DNA from: Acinetobacter sp. N54.MGS-139
GTDB taxonomy: Bacteria > Pseudomonadota > Gammaproteobacteria > Burkholderiales > Burkholderiaceae_F
Reading direction: 5' to 3'
Assembly (NCBI GenBank): GCA_000980495.1
Contig: LARN01000003.1
Location: 1 to 64,000, forward strand
DNA length: 64,000 nucleotides
Position numbers and translations under genes: made by a program. The notes under the pieces were generated by a model that did no database searches, had not been told where the DNA came from, and was given only the letters and a program-made list of their open reading frames with translations. This document shows, piece after piece, positions 8,673 to 17,791 of this stretch (within the stretch, counting starts at the first letter, position 1; each line of letters opens with the position of its first letter).

Positions 8673-9917
8673 TTACTTCAGTGTGACCTTAGCCCATTTT
8701 CTCTTGCCGACCTGAAGCGTATAAGTTCCGGGCTGGACCTGGAGGGCTTTATCTGTGACCTTTTCGCCGTTCAGATGAACGCCGCCTTGCGTGACGTTGC
8801 GTCCTGCTTCAGTGGTAGACGGTGCCAAACCGGCTTCTTTGATGAGCTTAAGGATGCCCATCGCTTCGCCGTTGTTTTCGAGCGTGACTTCAGGAATGTT
8901 TTCAGGAACGGCACCCTTGCGGAAGCGATTGATAAATTCCTGCTCGGCAGCGTCGGCAGCTTCGGCGTTGTGGAAGCGCGTGACGATTTCTTTAGCCAGC
9001 ATGACCTTGGCGTCGCGCGGATTGCGGCCGGCTTCGCACTCTTTCTTGAGCTGCTGAATTTCTTCGTTGCTTCTCATAGAGAGCAGGTCGAACCAGTTCC
9101 ACATCAGGTCATCGGACAAGGACATGACTTTTCCGAACATTTCGTTCGGTTCTTCAGTGATACCGATGTAGTTGTGTTTGGACTTGCTCATCTTATTGAC
9201 GCCGTCCAAACCGACGAGCAGAGGCATCGTGATAATGCACTGAGCTTTCTGGTTGTACTGACGCTGCAGCTCACGGCCGACCAAGAGGTTGAAACGCTGG
9301 TCGGAGCCGCCGAGTTCGACATCGGCTTCAAGCTCAACAGAGTCGTATCCCTGCATCAGCGGGTAGATCAGCTCGTGCATGGCAATCGGTGCCTGGGAAG
9401 CAAAACGCTTGGCGAAGTCGTCGCGTTCAAGCAGACGGGCAAGCGTATAGCGGGATGCGAGTTTGATGAAGCCGGCCGAGCCCAATTTATTGCACCATTC
9501 GGAGTTAAAACGAACTTCGGTTTTGTCTTTGTCCAAAACTTTGTAGGCCTGATCGAGATAAGTCTTAGCATTGGCCTCGATCTGTTCACGAGTCAGCGGC
9601 GGACGAGTGGTGTTGCGGCCGGAAGGATCACCGATCGCGCTGGTGAAGTCGCCCACAAGGAAGATCACCGTATGACCGAGGTTTTGGAATTGACGAAGTT
9701 TGTTCAAGACGACGGTATGACCCAAATGAATGTCGGGAGCCGTGGGGTCAAGACCTAATTTAATTCTCAGAGGTTTGCCGGTTGCTTTCGAACGAGCCAG
9801 CTTTTGTTCGAGCTCTTCTTCAACGAGGAGCGTGTCTGTGCCGCGTTTAATCAGCGCCATCGCTTCCTTAATATCTTCCGTTACCGGAAACTTTTTTGCC
9901 TGACCAGTATCTGTCAT
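8673..9917 (-). CDS. tyrS: Tyrosyl-tRNA synthetase
   Basis: TyrS attaches tyrosine to tRNA-Tyr. The 414-residue class I enzyme has HLGH at residues 64-67 (the HIGH motif), KMSKS at 242-246, and a C-terminal S4 RNA-binding domain at roughly residues 345-410 ([12 protein letters not shown]). The short spacing and KMSKS rather than KFGKT suggest the TyrZ-like subgroup. It is transcribed away from the M23 peptidase gene at 10.1 kb and leads the tyrS-dtd-PEBP block. Confidence 0.96.
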   Translation of the reverse strand: MTDTGQAKKFPVTEDIKEAMALIKRGTDTLLVEEELEQKLARSKATGKPLRIKLGLDPTAPDIHLGHTVVLNKLRQFQNLGHTVIFLVGDFTSAIGDPSGRNTTRPPLTREQIEANAKTYLDQAYKVLDKDKTEVRFNSEWCNKLGSAGFIKLASRYTLARLLERDDFAKRFASQAPIAMHELIYPLMQGYDSVELEADVELGGSDQRFNLLVGRELQRQYNQKAQCIITMPLLVGLDGVNKMSKSKHNYIGITEEPNEMFGKVMSLSDDLMWNWFDLLSMRSNEEIQQLKKECEAGRNPRDAKVMLAKEIVTRFHNAEAADAAEQEFINRFRKGAVPENIPEVTLENNGEAMGILKLIKEAGLAPSTTEAGRNVTQGGVHLNGEKVTDKALQVQPGTYTLQVGKRKWAKVTLK

Positions 9918-9956
9918 TTTTAGAAAAATCCTGAATTATGTAGGTGGTACCCCGTG

Positions 9957-9985
9957 AAGACTTGAGAAAATTAATGTTTTATAAT
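9957..9985 (+). promoter_or_regulatory. Possible promoter of the M23 peptidase gene
   Basis: A perfect TATAAT is present at 9980-9985 in the divergent region between tyrS and the peptidase gene. The -35 position (AAGACT, 17 bp upstream) is poor, so the assignment is tentative. Confidence 0.4.
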
Positions 9986-10101
9986 CAATCGACTCAAATC
10001 CGAAGGGCAGATTTCCAAAACAGCCCTTATTCTACTTTCTCTGCCCGACATTGTCAGATATCGGGGATGTGGGAGTGTTCGTTTTTAATAGAGAGATCAG
10101 A

Positions 10102-11430
10102 GTGAAGCCGTTTAGAACCAAATTTACGAACATTTTGACAGGTCTGGGTGTGACTGCGGCTTTACTGTTTTCCATTCCCTCTTCAGCCGTTTCTCAGGAA
10201 ACAGCTCTTCCCGGGAAAGGCGAAGTGGTATTAGAGAAAGCCGGCGAGATTGAACTCGGGGATTTGATTCAGCAGTGGGCCAGCGAGATGGATCATGTTT
10301 ACGCCGAGACCCGCATCCAAGCAAAAGACACGAACAAAAAGATTTTCGAAAGACTGGGCATTAACGACAAAGCGTTTGTTCGTTATGTAAATTCCATTAA
10401 AGGTAAAGAGAATCCTTTTGCTCGCCTCCAGACAGGACGTTTGATTCAGGCCCGCCTGACACCGACCGGAGAAGTGATTTCTCTGCGCGTTTTCCGTCCG
10501 ATTGACTCCTTGTCTCGCGACGTCGCTTATTTCCAGGTCAGCAAAGAATCCGGAAAATTTAAGCACGCCAACTTAAAGAGCGAGATTGACGCTTTCCCGA
10601 TTGCCTCTTCCGCAGTGATTAAAACTTCACTCGAGAGCGCAGCCGTTTCGGCCAATATTCCTGCCAATGTTTTGACTCAGATCAAAGAAAGACTGAGCAC
10701 ATCGATGGATGTGAACAAAGGTGTTGCCGTCGGCGATTCTTTCAGCGTTATTTATGAACGCCGTCAGATTGACGGTGCCGACCTCGGTTCCGGCAAACTT
10801 TTGGCGATTGAATATTTCTCCAAAGGCAAGACCATTGATTCTTACTGGTACGAGGGCGAAGGCGTCGAGGGCTACTTTGATTCCGAAGGCAACAACACGG
10901 ACATTACGTTCCTGCGTATGCCCTGTGAAGCCCGTGTAACCTCTACTTTCAACCGCGTCCGCAAGCATCCTGTGACGGGACGCCTGCGTCCGCACTGGGG
11001 CGTTGACCTCGGTGCACCGCGCGGAACTCCGGTTTACGCAGCCGGCGACGGAGTGATTTCTTCCAAGAAATATCAACGCCGCGGCTACGGTTACTGGCTT
11101 GAGCTGACTCATGCCGGCGGTTATAAATCCCTTTATGCTCACTTAAGCAAGTACGCTCCCGGCATGGCCGAAGGCGTCAGAGTTAAGAAGGGACAACTGA
11201 TCGGATATGTCGGTACTTCCGGTATGGTGACCGGTCCTCATCTTCACTATGAACTGAAGAAGGACGGTCAGCAGATCAATCCGCTCATCGCCGATCTTCG
11301 AACCGGAGAAAACCTGAAAGAGGATGCGCTGGAAGATTTCAAGCTTGCAATCTCTCCGATGCGCCGCCAGATCGCAATGCTGAGCCGACTCCAGCTTGCG
11401 CAGAATTCAGCCGCAACAGGTTCGGACTAA
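10102..11430 (+). CDS. Exported M23-family (LytM) murein endopeptidase
   Basis: Predicted to cleave peptide crosslinks of peptidoglycan in the periplasm, like E. coli MepM. With the GTG start chosen here the protein has 442 residues and begins with a basic n-region and hydrophobic segment (GLGVTAALLFSIPSSAVSQ) that reads as a signal peptide. An in-frame TTG at 10051 would bury that signal. The middle part resembles the OapA/LysM-like domains of MepM relatives. The C-terminal LytM domain keeps the zinc and catalytic residues: HWGVD, a later YAHLSKYA, and GPHLHYE. So it should be an active enzyme, not a degenerate activator. It lies beside anmK, a muropeptide-recycling gene, which fits a murein-turnover neighbourhood. 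Confidence 0.9.
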   Translation: MKPFRTKFTNILTGLGVTAALLFSIPSSAVSQETALPGKGEVVLEKAGEIELGDLIQQWASEMDHVYAETRIQAKDTNKKIFERLGINDKAFVRYVNSIKGKENPFARLQTGRLIQARLTPTGEVISLRVFRPIDSLSRDVAYFQVSKESGKFKHANLKSEIDAFPIASSAVIKTSLESAAVSANIPANVLTQIKERLSTSMDVNKGVAVGDSFSVIYERRQIDGADLGSGKLLAIEYFSKGKTIDSYWYEGEGVEGYFDSEGNNTDITFLRMPCEARVTSTFNRVRKHPVTGRLRPHWGVDLGAPRGTPVYAAGDGVISSKKYQRRGYGYWLELTHAGGYKSLYAHLSKYAPGMAEGVRVKKGQLIGYVGTSGMVTGPHLHYELKKDGQQINPLIADLRTGENLKEDALEDFKLAISPMRRQIAMLSRLQLAQNSAATGSD

Positions 11431-11448
11431 ACGACTTGTTAGAATTTG

Positions 11449-11478
11449 AGGCCTCAGTTGTATGAGGCCTTTGTTTTT
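11449..11478 (+). terminator. Terminator-like hairpin abutting the anmK start codon
   Basis: AGGCCTC (11449-11455), an 8-base loop and GAGGCCT (11464-11470) are followed by TTGTTTTT (11471-11478), and the anmK ATG is the next three bases. It can end transcripts of the peptidase gene. A -10-like TAGAAT (11440-11445) just upstream would place the same hairpin at the 5' end of an anmK transcript. The only GAGG ribosome-like site is inside the stem. Confidence 0.7.
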
Positions 11479-12585
11479 ATGTGCACTCCGAATATTTCTA
11501 TTTACGTCGGCATGATGTCCGGCACCAGCATGGACGGTGTTGACGCTGTCGCATGTGTTTTTAATGAAAAAGGCTGTCAATTTATTGCCCGCAGTTTTGA
11601 GCCTTACTCGGACATGCTGCGCGAAAGCCTGCTTTCCTTGTGTCAGACCGGACCGGACGAAGTCTTCCGCATGCAGAACGGCGCCAACGAGATCGCAAAG
11701 ATTTATGCAAAGGCTTTCAATAAGCTGCTGACAGACAGCGGACTGAATTACAAGAACATCCGGGCGATCGGTGCGCACGGGCAGACGATACGGCACAATC
11801 CGCAGATCGGCGCGAGCACACAGCTGATCAACGGGGCTTTACTGGCGGAGCTGACAAAAACGGATGTGATTACGGATTTCAGAAGCCGTGACTTGGCTGC
11901 CGGCGGAGAAGGGGCACCGCTGGTTCCCGCCTTTCATAAGTGGGTGCTGAGCGGAGATGTGCCGCGCGGCATTTTAAATATCGGCGGCATTAGCAATCTT
12001 ACCGTACTGCCCGAGCGCGGCAGCGACGACGAAGTTCTGGGTTTTGACTGCGGTCCCGGAAACGTGCTGATGGATGCATGGATCGAAAAGGTCAACCACG
12101 TTCGATATGATCAGGATGCCGTGTGGGCACGCAGCGGTAAAGTCATTCCGCAGCTGCTGGAGAGCTTGAAACAGGAGAAATTCTTTTCTCTGGTGCCTCC
12201 GAAGAGCACGGGACGGGAACTTTTCAACCTGTCTTGGCTGGAAGCCCGATTAAACGGAGAAAAGCCGGAGGACGTGCAGCGGACGCTGGTTTCCTTTACT
12301 GCAGAAACCGTCACGGATGCGATTCGCAATTTTGCGCCGCACGTCAAAGAGCTGAGAGTCTGCGGCGGAGGCGCCAAGAATCCTCTGATGATTAGCGAGC
12401 TGGCACTGCTCAATCCCGAGTTGGTTGTCACGACAACTGCGGACCTCGGCGTGGATCCGCAGGACGTTGAGGGGTTAGCGTTTGCGTGGCTGGCTTATCG
12501 TTTTGACCGTCGCGAGTCAGGAAATCTGCCGAGTGCCACCGGCGCATCCGGTTCTCGAATTCTGGGCTGCCTATATCCTGCATAA
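11479..12585 (+). CDS. anmK: Anhydro-N-acetylmuramic acid kinase
   Basis: AnmK opens and phosphorylates 1,6-anhydro-MurNAc from cell-wall recycling to give MurNAc-6-phosphate. The 368-residue protein has the ATP-binding GMMSGTSMDGVDAV near the N terminus, GAHGQTIRH, DFRSRDLAAGGEGAPLVP and a glycine-rich LRVCGGGAKNP segment, all standard. The ATG at 11479 matches the family start and follows directly on the T run of the hairpin at 11449-11478. An upstream in-frame TTG is unlikely. Convergent with erpA. Confidence 0.95.
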   Translation: MCTPNISIYVGMMSGTSMDGVDAVACVFNEKGCQFIARSFEPYSDMLRESLLSLCQTGPDEVFRMQNGANEIAKIYAKAFNKLLTDSGLNYKNIRAIGAHGQTIRHNPQIGASTQLINGALLAELTKTDVITDFRSRDLAAGGEGAPLVPAFHKWVLSGDVPRGILNIGGISNLTVLPERGSDDEVLGFDCGPGNVLMDAWIEKVNHVRYDQDAVWARSGKVIPQLLESLKQEKFFSLVPPKSTGRELFNLSWLEARLNGEKPEDVQRTLVSFTAETVTDAIRNFAPHVKELRVCGGGAKNPLMISELALLNPELVVTTTADLGVDPQDVEGLAFAWLAYRFDRRESGNLPSATGASGSRILGCLYPA

Positions 12586-12591
12586 ACGAAA

Positions 12592-12611
12592 AGACCTCCT
12601 TGCGGAGGTCT
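12592..12611. terminator. Terminator between convergent anmK and erpA
   Basis: AGACCTCC (12592-12599), TTGC loop, GGAGGTCT (12604-12611). On the minus strand the stem is followed by TTTCGTTT, so it ends the erpA transcript; on the plus strand it can also stop anmK. Confidence 0.8.
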
Positions 12612-12637
12612 CTGACGATTTTGTCGTGTCTTAATGC

Positions 12638-13009
12638 TTAGACGGAGAAGCTGGAGCCGCAGCTGCAGGTTGTCGTCGCATTCGGGTTCTTAATCACGAA
12701 CTGTGCGCCTTCGAGGTCTTCTTTGTAGTCGATCTCGGCACCGACGAGATACTGATAGCTCATGGAGTCGATCAGGAGGGTGACTCCGTTTCTGACCATC
12801 ACAGCGTCGTCTTCGTTGGTGGTTTCATCAAAAGTGAAGCCGTACTGGAAACCGGAGCATCCTCCGCCCTGAACGAATACTCTGAGTTTGAGATTCGGGT
12901 TGCCTTCCTCGTCAATCAGTTCTTTAACTTTGAGGCTGGCGGCATCGGTGAAGATAATGGGGTCGGGAAGCTTGATCTGTTCCTGATCCTGAACATTGTT
13001 TTCAGCCAT
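12638..13009 (-). CDS. erpA: Iron-sulfur cluster insertion protein, A-type carrier
   Basis: ErpA delivers Fe-S clusters to target enzymes such as those of isoprenoid synthesis and respiration. The 123-residue protein has the three cluster ligands of A-type carriers: Cys51 in [11 protein letters not shown] and Cys115/Cys117 in [10 protein letters not shown]. The ATG at 13007-13009 has AAGG eight bases upstream; an upstream TTG adds five unlikely residues. It is monocistronic, which is usual for erpA rather than for iscA in an isc operon. Confidence 0.92.
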   Translation of the reverse strand: MAENNVQDQEQIKLPDPIIFTDAASLKVKELIDEEGNPNLKLRVFVQGGGCSGFQYGFTFDETTNEDDAVMVRNGVTLLIDSMSYQYLVGAEIDYKEDLEGAQFVIKNPNATTTCSCGSSFSV

Positions 13010-13185
13010 TATTTTTCCTTGCAATAAGTAAATTTAGTACTACGGATTATAGAGAATCCGTCAATAGCACAAGGCCGGATTAGGTCATAATTTGTGAAAA
13101 CAAACGGATTCCGTCCAACAGATTAAGCCGTTTGATTTTAGGAAGCGAAGCCGCGTTCAGCGGAGTTTCAAACTTATAATTCTTT

Positions 13186-13218
13186 GATAATCGCCTGCGG
13201 ATCAACCCCCGCAGTTTT
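13186..13218 (+). promoter_or_regulatory. -10 box and 5' hairpin in front of glyA
   Basis: A GATAAT (13186-13191) is followed within a few bases by a hairpin CTGCGG (13195-13200) / CCGCAG (13209-13214) and TTTT, directly before an ATG at 13219. If the -10 is used, the mRNA begins with this hairpin. It could also act as a weak terminator. TATAAT at about 13175-13180 is an alternative -10. Confidence 0.5.
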
Positions 13219-13242
13219 ATGGCTTACTTATGGGAAAAGCAC

Positions 13243-14511
13243 ATGTTCAACAAGAATTCGACCATCGAAATATCTGACCCGGCTGTATGGGAAATCATTC
13301 AAAAAGAGGGCAAACGTCAGGAAGATCAGATTGAACTGATTGCCAGTGAGAACTACGCCTCTCCGGCCGTTATGGCGGCCCAAGGCTCGGTGCTGACCAA
13401 TAAGTATGCCGAAGGATATCCCGGCAAACGCTACTACGGCGGCTGCGAGTATGTTGATGAGGCCGAAACGCTGGCCAAAGAACGTGCCCTCAAACTCTTC
13501 TGCGAACCGGTCGGCGTAGAAATGGCGGTTAACGTACAGCCGCACTCCGGAGCTCAGGCCAATATGTCCGTTTTCTTCGGCCTGCTCAATCCCGGCGACA
13601 CGGTGATGGGTATGTCGCTTGCCGAAGGCGGCCACTTATCTCACGGCATGAAGCTCAATATGTCCGGGAAGTGGTTCAACGTCGTGAGCTACGGCTTAAA
13701 CGACAAAGAAGAAATTGACTACGACCAGGTAGAAAAGCTTGCTGAAGAAAACAAGCCCAAAATTATCATCGCCGGCGCTTCCGCTTATTCTTTACATATT
13801 GACTTCAAGCGTTTCAGCGAAATTGCGAAGAAAGTCGGCGCTTACCTGATGGTCGATATGGCGCACTATGCGGGGCTCGTTGCCGCCGGAGTTTATCCGA
13901 GTCCTTTCCCTTACGCCGATATCGTGACGACCACGACCCACAAGACGCTGCGCGGACCGAGAGGCGGCATGATCTTCTGCCGTCCCGATCTGGAAAAACA
14001 GATCAATATGGCGGTCTTCCCCGGTGTTCAAGGCGGTCCCCTGATGCATGTGATTGCCGCTAAGGCAGTCGCTTTCGGCGAAGCATTAAAACCGGAATAC
14101 AAGGAATATCAGCAGCAGGTCATCAAGAATGCCGCTGCAATGGCTGACGCTCTGACGAAACGCGGCCTTCGCATTGTCTCCGGACGCACCCAGAGCCATG
14201 TGATGCTCGTGGACCTTCGTTCTAAGAACATCACCGGGAAAGAAGCTGAAACCGTTCTTCATGAAGTCGGTATTACGGTCAATAAGAATTCGATTCCGAA
14301 CGACCCGCAGAAACCCTTCGTGACCAGCGGTATTCGCTTGGGTTCTCCTGCCATGACGACCCGCGGCTTCAAAGAAAACGAAGCGATCGAAGTCGCCAAT
14401 CTCATCGCTGACGTGCTTGATGCACCTAAGAACGAACAGGTGCTCGCCAACGTAAAAGAACGTGTTGCAAGTCTCGTTGCCCGATTCCCTGTTTATTTGG
14501 CAACCGTGTAA
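13243..14511 (+). CDS. glyA: Serine hydroxymethyltransferase
   Basis: GlyA converts serine and tetrahydrofolate to glycine and methylene-tetrahydrofolate, the main source of one-carbon units. The 422-residue fold-type I PLP enzyme has the N-terminal [13 protein letters not shown] and [15 protein letters not shown] motifs and the PLP lysine in [14 protein letters not shown]. Two in-frame ATGs exist. I prefer 13243, which matches the family start and has GGGAAAAG upstream, over 13219, which directly follows a hairpin and T run. It heads the rightward block with nrdR. Confidence 0.96.
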   Translation: MFNKNSTIEISDPAVWEIIQKEGKRQEDQIELIASENYASPAVMAAQGSVLTNKYAEGYPGKRYYGGCEYVDEAETLAKERALKLFCEPVGVEMAVNVQPHSGAQANMSVFFGLLNPGDTVMGMSLAEGGHLSHGMKLNMSGKWFNVVSYGLNDKEEIDYDQVEKLAEENKPKIIIAGASAYSLHIDFKRFSEIAKKVGAYLMVDMAHYAGLVAAGVYPSPFPYADIVTTTTHKTLRGPRGGMIFCRPDLEKQINMAVFPGVQGGPLMHVIAAKAVAFGEALKPEYKEYQQQVIKNAAAMADALTKRGLRIVSGRTQSHVMLVDLRSKNITGKEAETVLHEVGITVNKNSIPNDPQKPFVTSGIRLGSPAMTTRGFKENEAIEVANLIADVLDAPKNEQVLANVKERVASLVARFPVYLATV

Positions 14512-14532
14512 GGCTGATTCAGGAGCGATCCT

Positions 14533-15006
14533 ATGCTTTGTCCCTACTGCAAAGAACCCAACACTCAAGTTATTGACTCCCGTACCTGTGAAGAAGGTTC
14601 AGCCATTCGGCGCCGGAGAAAGTGTCCGAACTGCGGTGCCCGCTTCACGACGTACGAAAAGGCCGCACTGCAGATGCCGCTCATCATCAAGAAAAACGGC
14701 AGCGTTCGGGAGGCCTACAACAGCGAGAAGCTGCGCCGCTCCATGCAGATTGCGCTGCGCAAGCGCCCCGTGAAAGCAAGCGAGCTCGACTCGGCCATTT
14801 CACGCATTGAGAAGCAGCTTCAAGTGTCCGGGGAAAAGGAAGTGACCTCCAAACGCGTCGGAGATATGGTCATGCTCGAGTTGAAGAAACTCGATAACGT
14901 GGCCTATGTCCGCTACGGTTCGGTCTACTTTAACTGCGGGACGTTGGACGACATGATCAAGCTCGTTGAAAACGCCCGAGACGACCAAGGAAAGGAGGAA
15001 AAATGA
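14533..15006 (+). CDS. nrdR: Transcriptional repressor of ribonucleotide reductase genes
   Basis: NrdR senses ATP/dATP and represses nrd operons. The 157-residue protein has an N-terminal zinc ribbon with CPYC (residues 3-6) and CPNC (31-34), the RRRRKCPNCGARFTTYE signature, and then an ATP-cone domain (IIKKNGSVREAY onward). It lies 21 bases after glyA and overlaps ribD by four bases, a common proteobacterial linkage although no nrd genes are nearby. Confidence 0.97.
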   Translation: MLCPYCKEPNTQVIDSRTCEEGSAIRRRRKCPNCGARFTTYEKAALQMPLIIKKNGSVREAYNSEKLRRSMQIALRKRPVKASELDSAISRIEKQLQVSGEKEVTSKRVGDMVMLELKKLDNVAYVRYGSVYFNCGTLDDMIKLVENARDDQGKEEK

Positions 15007-16094
15007 GTTTTTCAGATTGTTCATATATGCGCCGAGCGCTGGAGCTGGCGAAGAAAGCTCGGTTTAACTGTCCGCCCAACCCGGCCGTCGGCTGCGTGAT
15101 TGTCAAAGACCGCCGCATCATCGGCGAAGGTTTTACTCAAAAGACCGGCGAGGCACATGCCGAAGTCATGGCCTTGCGCGACGCGGCCTCCCGCGGAGAA
15201 AGCGTAGAGGGCGCAACGGTTTACGTAACGCTCGAGCCGTGTTCACACTACGGCCGCACACCGCCCTGCGCCCTAGCGCTTAAACACGCTAAGGTTGCCC
15301 GGGTAGTTGCGGCGCTGAAGGATCCTAATCCGTTGGTAGCCGGCAAAGGCCTCAAGATGCTTGAAGAAGCCGGTGTCAAAGTCGAGTGCGGGCTGGAAGC
15401 CGAAGAAGCCGAAGAGATCAACCGCGGATTTTTAAAGCGTCAGAGAGAGGGCATGCCTTGGGTTCGTACCAAGATGGCTATGAGCGTGGACGGCAATACA
15501 GCGCTGGCTAACGGCAAGAGTCAGTGGATCACTTCTGAAGAAGCCCGAGCCGACGGACACTTCTGGCGCGGCATCAGCGGCGCGGTGCTGACCGGGCTCG
15601 GGACCGTGCTGGCAGATAATCCTCAGATGACGGCGCGTTTCGAAGGTGTTACTCGCCAGCCTCTGAAAGTCGTCGTGGACTCCAATCTCAGTCTGAATCC
15701 GGATCTGAAGATTTTCCAGGGCGGAAAGACCCTGCTGGTTTGCGCCCACTACGACATTGTGCGGGCGGAAAACTTTGAAAGCCAAGGTGTTGAGGTTATC
15801 GAGCTGCCGGGAAAAGACGGCAAGGTTGATCTCAGAGCTTTGATGAAGGAGCTCGCCAAGCGCGAAATCAATGACGTGCATGTGGAAGCCGGCGCGCGCT
15901 TGAACGGCGCTTTGGCGATGGAAGGCCTGATTGATGAATATCTGATCTATGTGGCGCCGGTGTTTTTAGGTGACGGACGGCGTTTGCTGGATTTACCTTC
16001 TTTTAAAGACCTTTGTGAGGGTGTCGCGTTAGAATTCACCGATATTCAGAAAGTTGGTCCGGATGTGCGTCTGATGCTCCGTCCGGTGCGCTAA
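15003..16094 (+). CDS. ribD: Bifunctional riboflavin deaminase/reductase
   Basis: RibD carries out two steps of riboflavin synthesis: deamination of the pyrimidine and reduction of its ribosyl side chain. The N-terminal deaminase domain has the zinc motif GEAHAEVMAL and PCSHYGRTPPC (roughly residues 48-90). The C-terminal reductase domain starts near residue 146 (VRTKMAMSVDGNTA). Length 363 is normal. It overlaps nrdR (ATG shared in an ATGA-type junction) and is followed by ribE. Confidence 0.97.
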   Translation: MSFSDCSYMRRALELAKKARFNCPPNPAVGCVIVKDRRIIGEGFTQKTGEAHAEVMALRDAASRGESVEGATVYVTLEPCSHYGRTPPCALALKHAKVARVVAALKDPNPLVAGKGLKMLEEAGVKVECGLEAEEAEEINRGFLKRQREGMPWVRTKMAMSVDGNTALANGKSQWITSEEARADGHFWRGISGAVLTGLGTVLADNPQMTARFEGVTRQPLKVVVDSNLSLNPDLKIFQGGKTLLVCAHYDIVRAENFESQGVEVIELPGKDGKVDLRALMKELAKREINDVHVEAGARLNGALAMEGLIDEYLIYVAPVFLGDGRRLLDLPSFKDLCEGVALEFTDIQKVGPDVRLMLRPVR

Positions 16095-16111
16095 ATAAGG
16101 AGACGATATTT

Positions 16112-16720
16112 ATGTTTACAGGAATTATTCAGGCCGTCGGCCGTATTCGCGATAACGAAGAGATTGGCGACGGTCTGCGTATTCATGTTGAAGCCCCGGA
16201 ACTCGGTCTGGACACGGTCAAGATCGGAGACTCTATCGCCATCAACGGCGCCTGCATGACAGTGGTTGAAGTCGACGAAAAGAGATTTAAGGTTGAAGTT
16301 TCTGCCGAGTCCCTTAGCAAAACCGCCGGCTTAGACGGCTGGGGCTATGTGAACTTGGAAAAAGCCATGCGTCTCGGCGACCGTTTGGACGGTCACATTG
16401 TGAGCGGCCACGTTGACGGAGTAGGCGAAGTCGATGCTTTCGATAAGGTTGCCGAATCGTATCGCTTAGTGGTTCGCTGCCCGATGAAGCTTGCCAAGTT
16501 CCTGGCTTACAAAGGCTCGGTTGCCATCAACGGTGTTTCTCTGACGATCAACGAAGTGGAAGACACGCCGGCCGGCACCCGCATCAGCATTAACCTGATT
16601 CCTCATACTTTCGAACACACTGCTTTCAAGCACACCAAGAAGCGCGACCTGGTCAATGTTGAAGTGGATACGGTTGCCCGCTATATCGAAAGAATGTATT
16701 CGCTCACCGAGCATAACTAA
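16112..16720 (+). CDS. ribE: Riboflavin synthase, alpha subunit
   Basis: Riboflavin synthase dismutates two lumazine molecules to one riboflavin. The 202-residue protein shows the expected tandem lumazine-binding repeats: MFTGIIQAVGRI opens the first, and FTGIIQ-like GHIVSGHVDGVGEV begins the core of the second; SVAINGVSLTIN repeats IAINGACMTVVE. The ATG has AAGGAG upstream. The gene that usually follows in betaproteobacteria, ribBA, is absent here, so those first-step enzymes must be encoded elsewhere. Confidence 0.96.
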   Translation: MFTGIIQAVGRIRDNEEIGDGLRIHVEAPELGLDTVKIGDSIAINGACMTVVEVDEKRFKVEVSAESLSKTAGLDGWGYVNLEKAMRLGDRLDGHIVSGHVDGVGEVDAFDKVAESYRLVVRCPMKLAKFLAYKGSVAINGVSLTINEVEDTPAGTRISINLIPHTFEHTAFKHTKKRDLVNVEVDTVARYIERMYSLTEHN

Positions 16721-16821
16721 TTGAATTTTTGGCGGCCTTTGAACCCAACGCGGAGCGATTCGCGGAGGATTTGAAAGGCTGTTTTGTTAGAATTCCGCCT
16801 ATCAATTTAACGGAGAAGAAT

Positions 16822-17322
16822 GTGTCCATTGAATTCATTAAACCGAATGCAGACGGCAGTGATTTGAAAATCGGTATTGTTTCCGCCCGCTTCAATGACT
16901 GGGCCTGCGATGCCATGTTTGCATCCTGCTATGAAGAGCTCAAGGCTCACGGGGTTAAAGACGAGAATATTGTGGTAACCACGGTTCCCGGCGCCTTAGA
17001 AATCCCCGGAGCACTCGTAATGCTCTACGAAGGCTATCCGGATCTGGACGCCTTAGTTGCAATCGGCTGCGTGATCAGAGGAGAAACCTACCACTTTGAA
17101 CTGGTCGCCAATGAGTCTTCCCGCGGCGTGACAGACTTCGTTACGACCGAAGGCATCTCTGTTGCCAACTGCATTTTGACGGTTGAAAACGAAGAACAGG
17201 CCAAAGTCCGCGTCCAGGAAAAGGGTGCCGACGCTGCTCGCGTCGCTCTGGAAATGGGCAATCTTCGCCGCTTCTGCGGACGCCGCGTTATGGAAAATTA
17301 CGGAGAAGATAATGGACAGTAA
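16822..17322 (+). CDS. ribH: 6,7-dimethyl-8-ribityllumazine synthase
   Basis: RibH condenses the ribD product with a four-carbon phosphate to form lumazine, the substrate of ribE. I place the start at a GTG (16822-16824) preceded by GGAGAAG, giving 166 residues, the family length; reading from 16729 adds 31 atypical residues. Family motifs are SARFNDWACDAM, TVPGALEIPGA and AIGCVIRGETYHFE, with the catalytic-histidine region in the last. The 3' end overlaps nusB by 11 bases. Confidence 0.95.
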   Translation: MSIEFIKPNADGSDLKIGIVSARFNDWACDAMFASCYEELKAHGVKDENIVVTTVPGALEIPGALVMLYEGYPDLDALVAIGCVIRGETYHFELVANESSRGVTDFVTTEGISVANCILTVENEEQAKVRVQEKGADAARVALEMGNLRRFCGRRVMENYGEDNGQ

Positions 17323-17791
17323 TCATACGGGAGCCAAGAGCCCCGCAAAGAAGCGCGGAGGCCGGAGCGCCCGTCGCCGTTCACGCGAATTCGCACTTCA
17401 GGGTGTGTACCAATGGCTGATGAGTCATACCGATCCGGAAGCGATTGATGCCGCTGCTTTGGAGGCGGAAGATTTCGATAAGGCCGATCAGGCTTTTTAC
17501 CGTGAACTGCTCCACGGCGTCACCGAAGAGTTTCCGTCTCTTGAGGCGAGCTACGCTCCTCATATTGACCGTGAAGTGACGTCATTGTCTCCGATTGAAA
17601 GAGCCATTCTTTTAATCGGCACATACGAGCTTAAAAATACGACGACGCCTTATCGCGTTGTGATCAATGAGGCAGTGGAACTGGCAAAGAGTTTCGGCGG
17701 TTCCGACGGCTTTAAATATGTCAACGGAGTTCTGGACAAGATGGTTCCCGAGCTTCGTCCCTACGAGGTTGTAAAAGGCAAAAATGCCTGA
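17312..17791 (+). CDS. nusB: Transcription antitermination factor NusB
   Basis: NusB binds boxA RNA with S10 (NusE) and promotes antitermination on rRNA operons. The 159-residue protein begins at an ATG with GGAGAAG upstream and has a basic N-terminal tail (KKRGGRSARRRSREFALQ), then a helical core with SPIERAILLIGTYEL, RVVINEAVELAKSFGG and KYVNGVLDK, all family hallmarks. Longer in-frame readings into ribH are not credible. It overlaps thiL by eight bases. Confidence 0.96.
   Translation: MDSNHTGAKSPAKKRGGRSARRRSREFALQGVYQWLMSHTDPEAIDAAALEAEDFDKADQAFYRELLHGVTEEFPSLEASYAPHIDREVTSLSPIERAILLIGTYELKNTTTPYRVVINEAVELAKSFGGSDGFKYVNGVLDKMVPELRPYEVVKGKNA

Noticed and set aside
16721..16821. FMN riboswitch or ribBA remnant between ribE and ribH
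   Set aside because: Only about 100 bases, with no riboswitch-like conserved pattern and no coding remnant.
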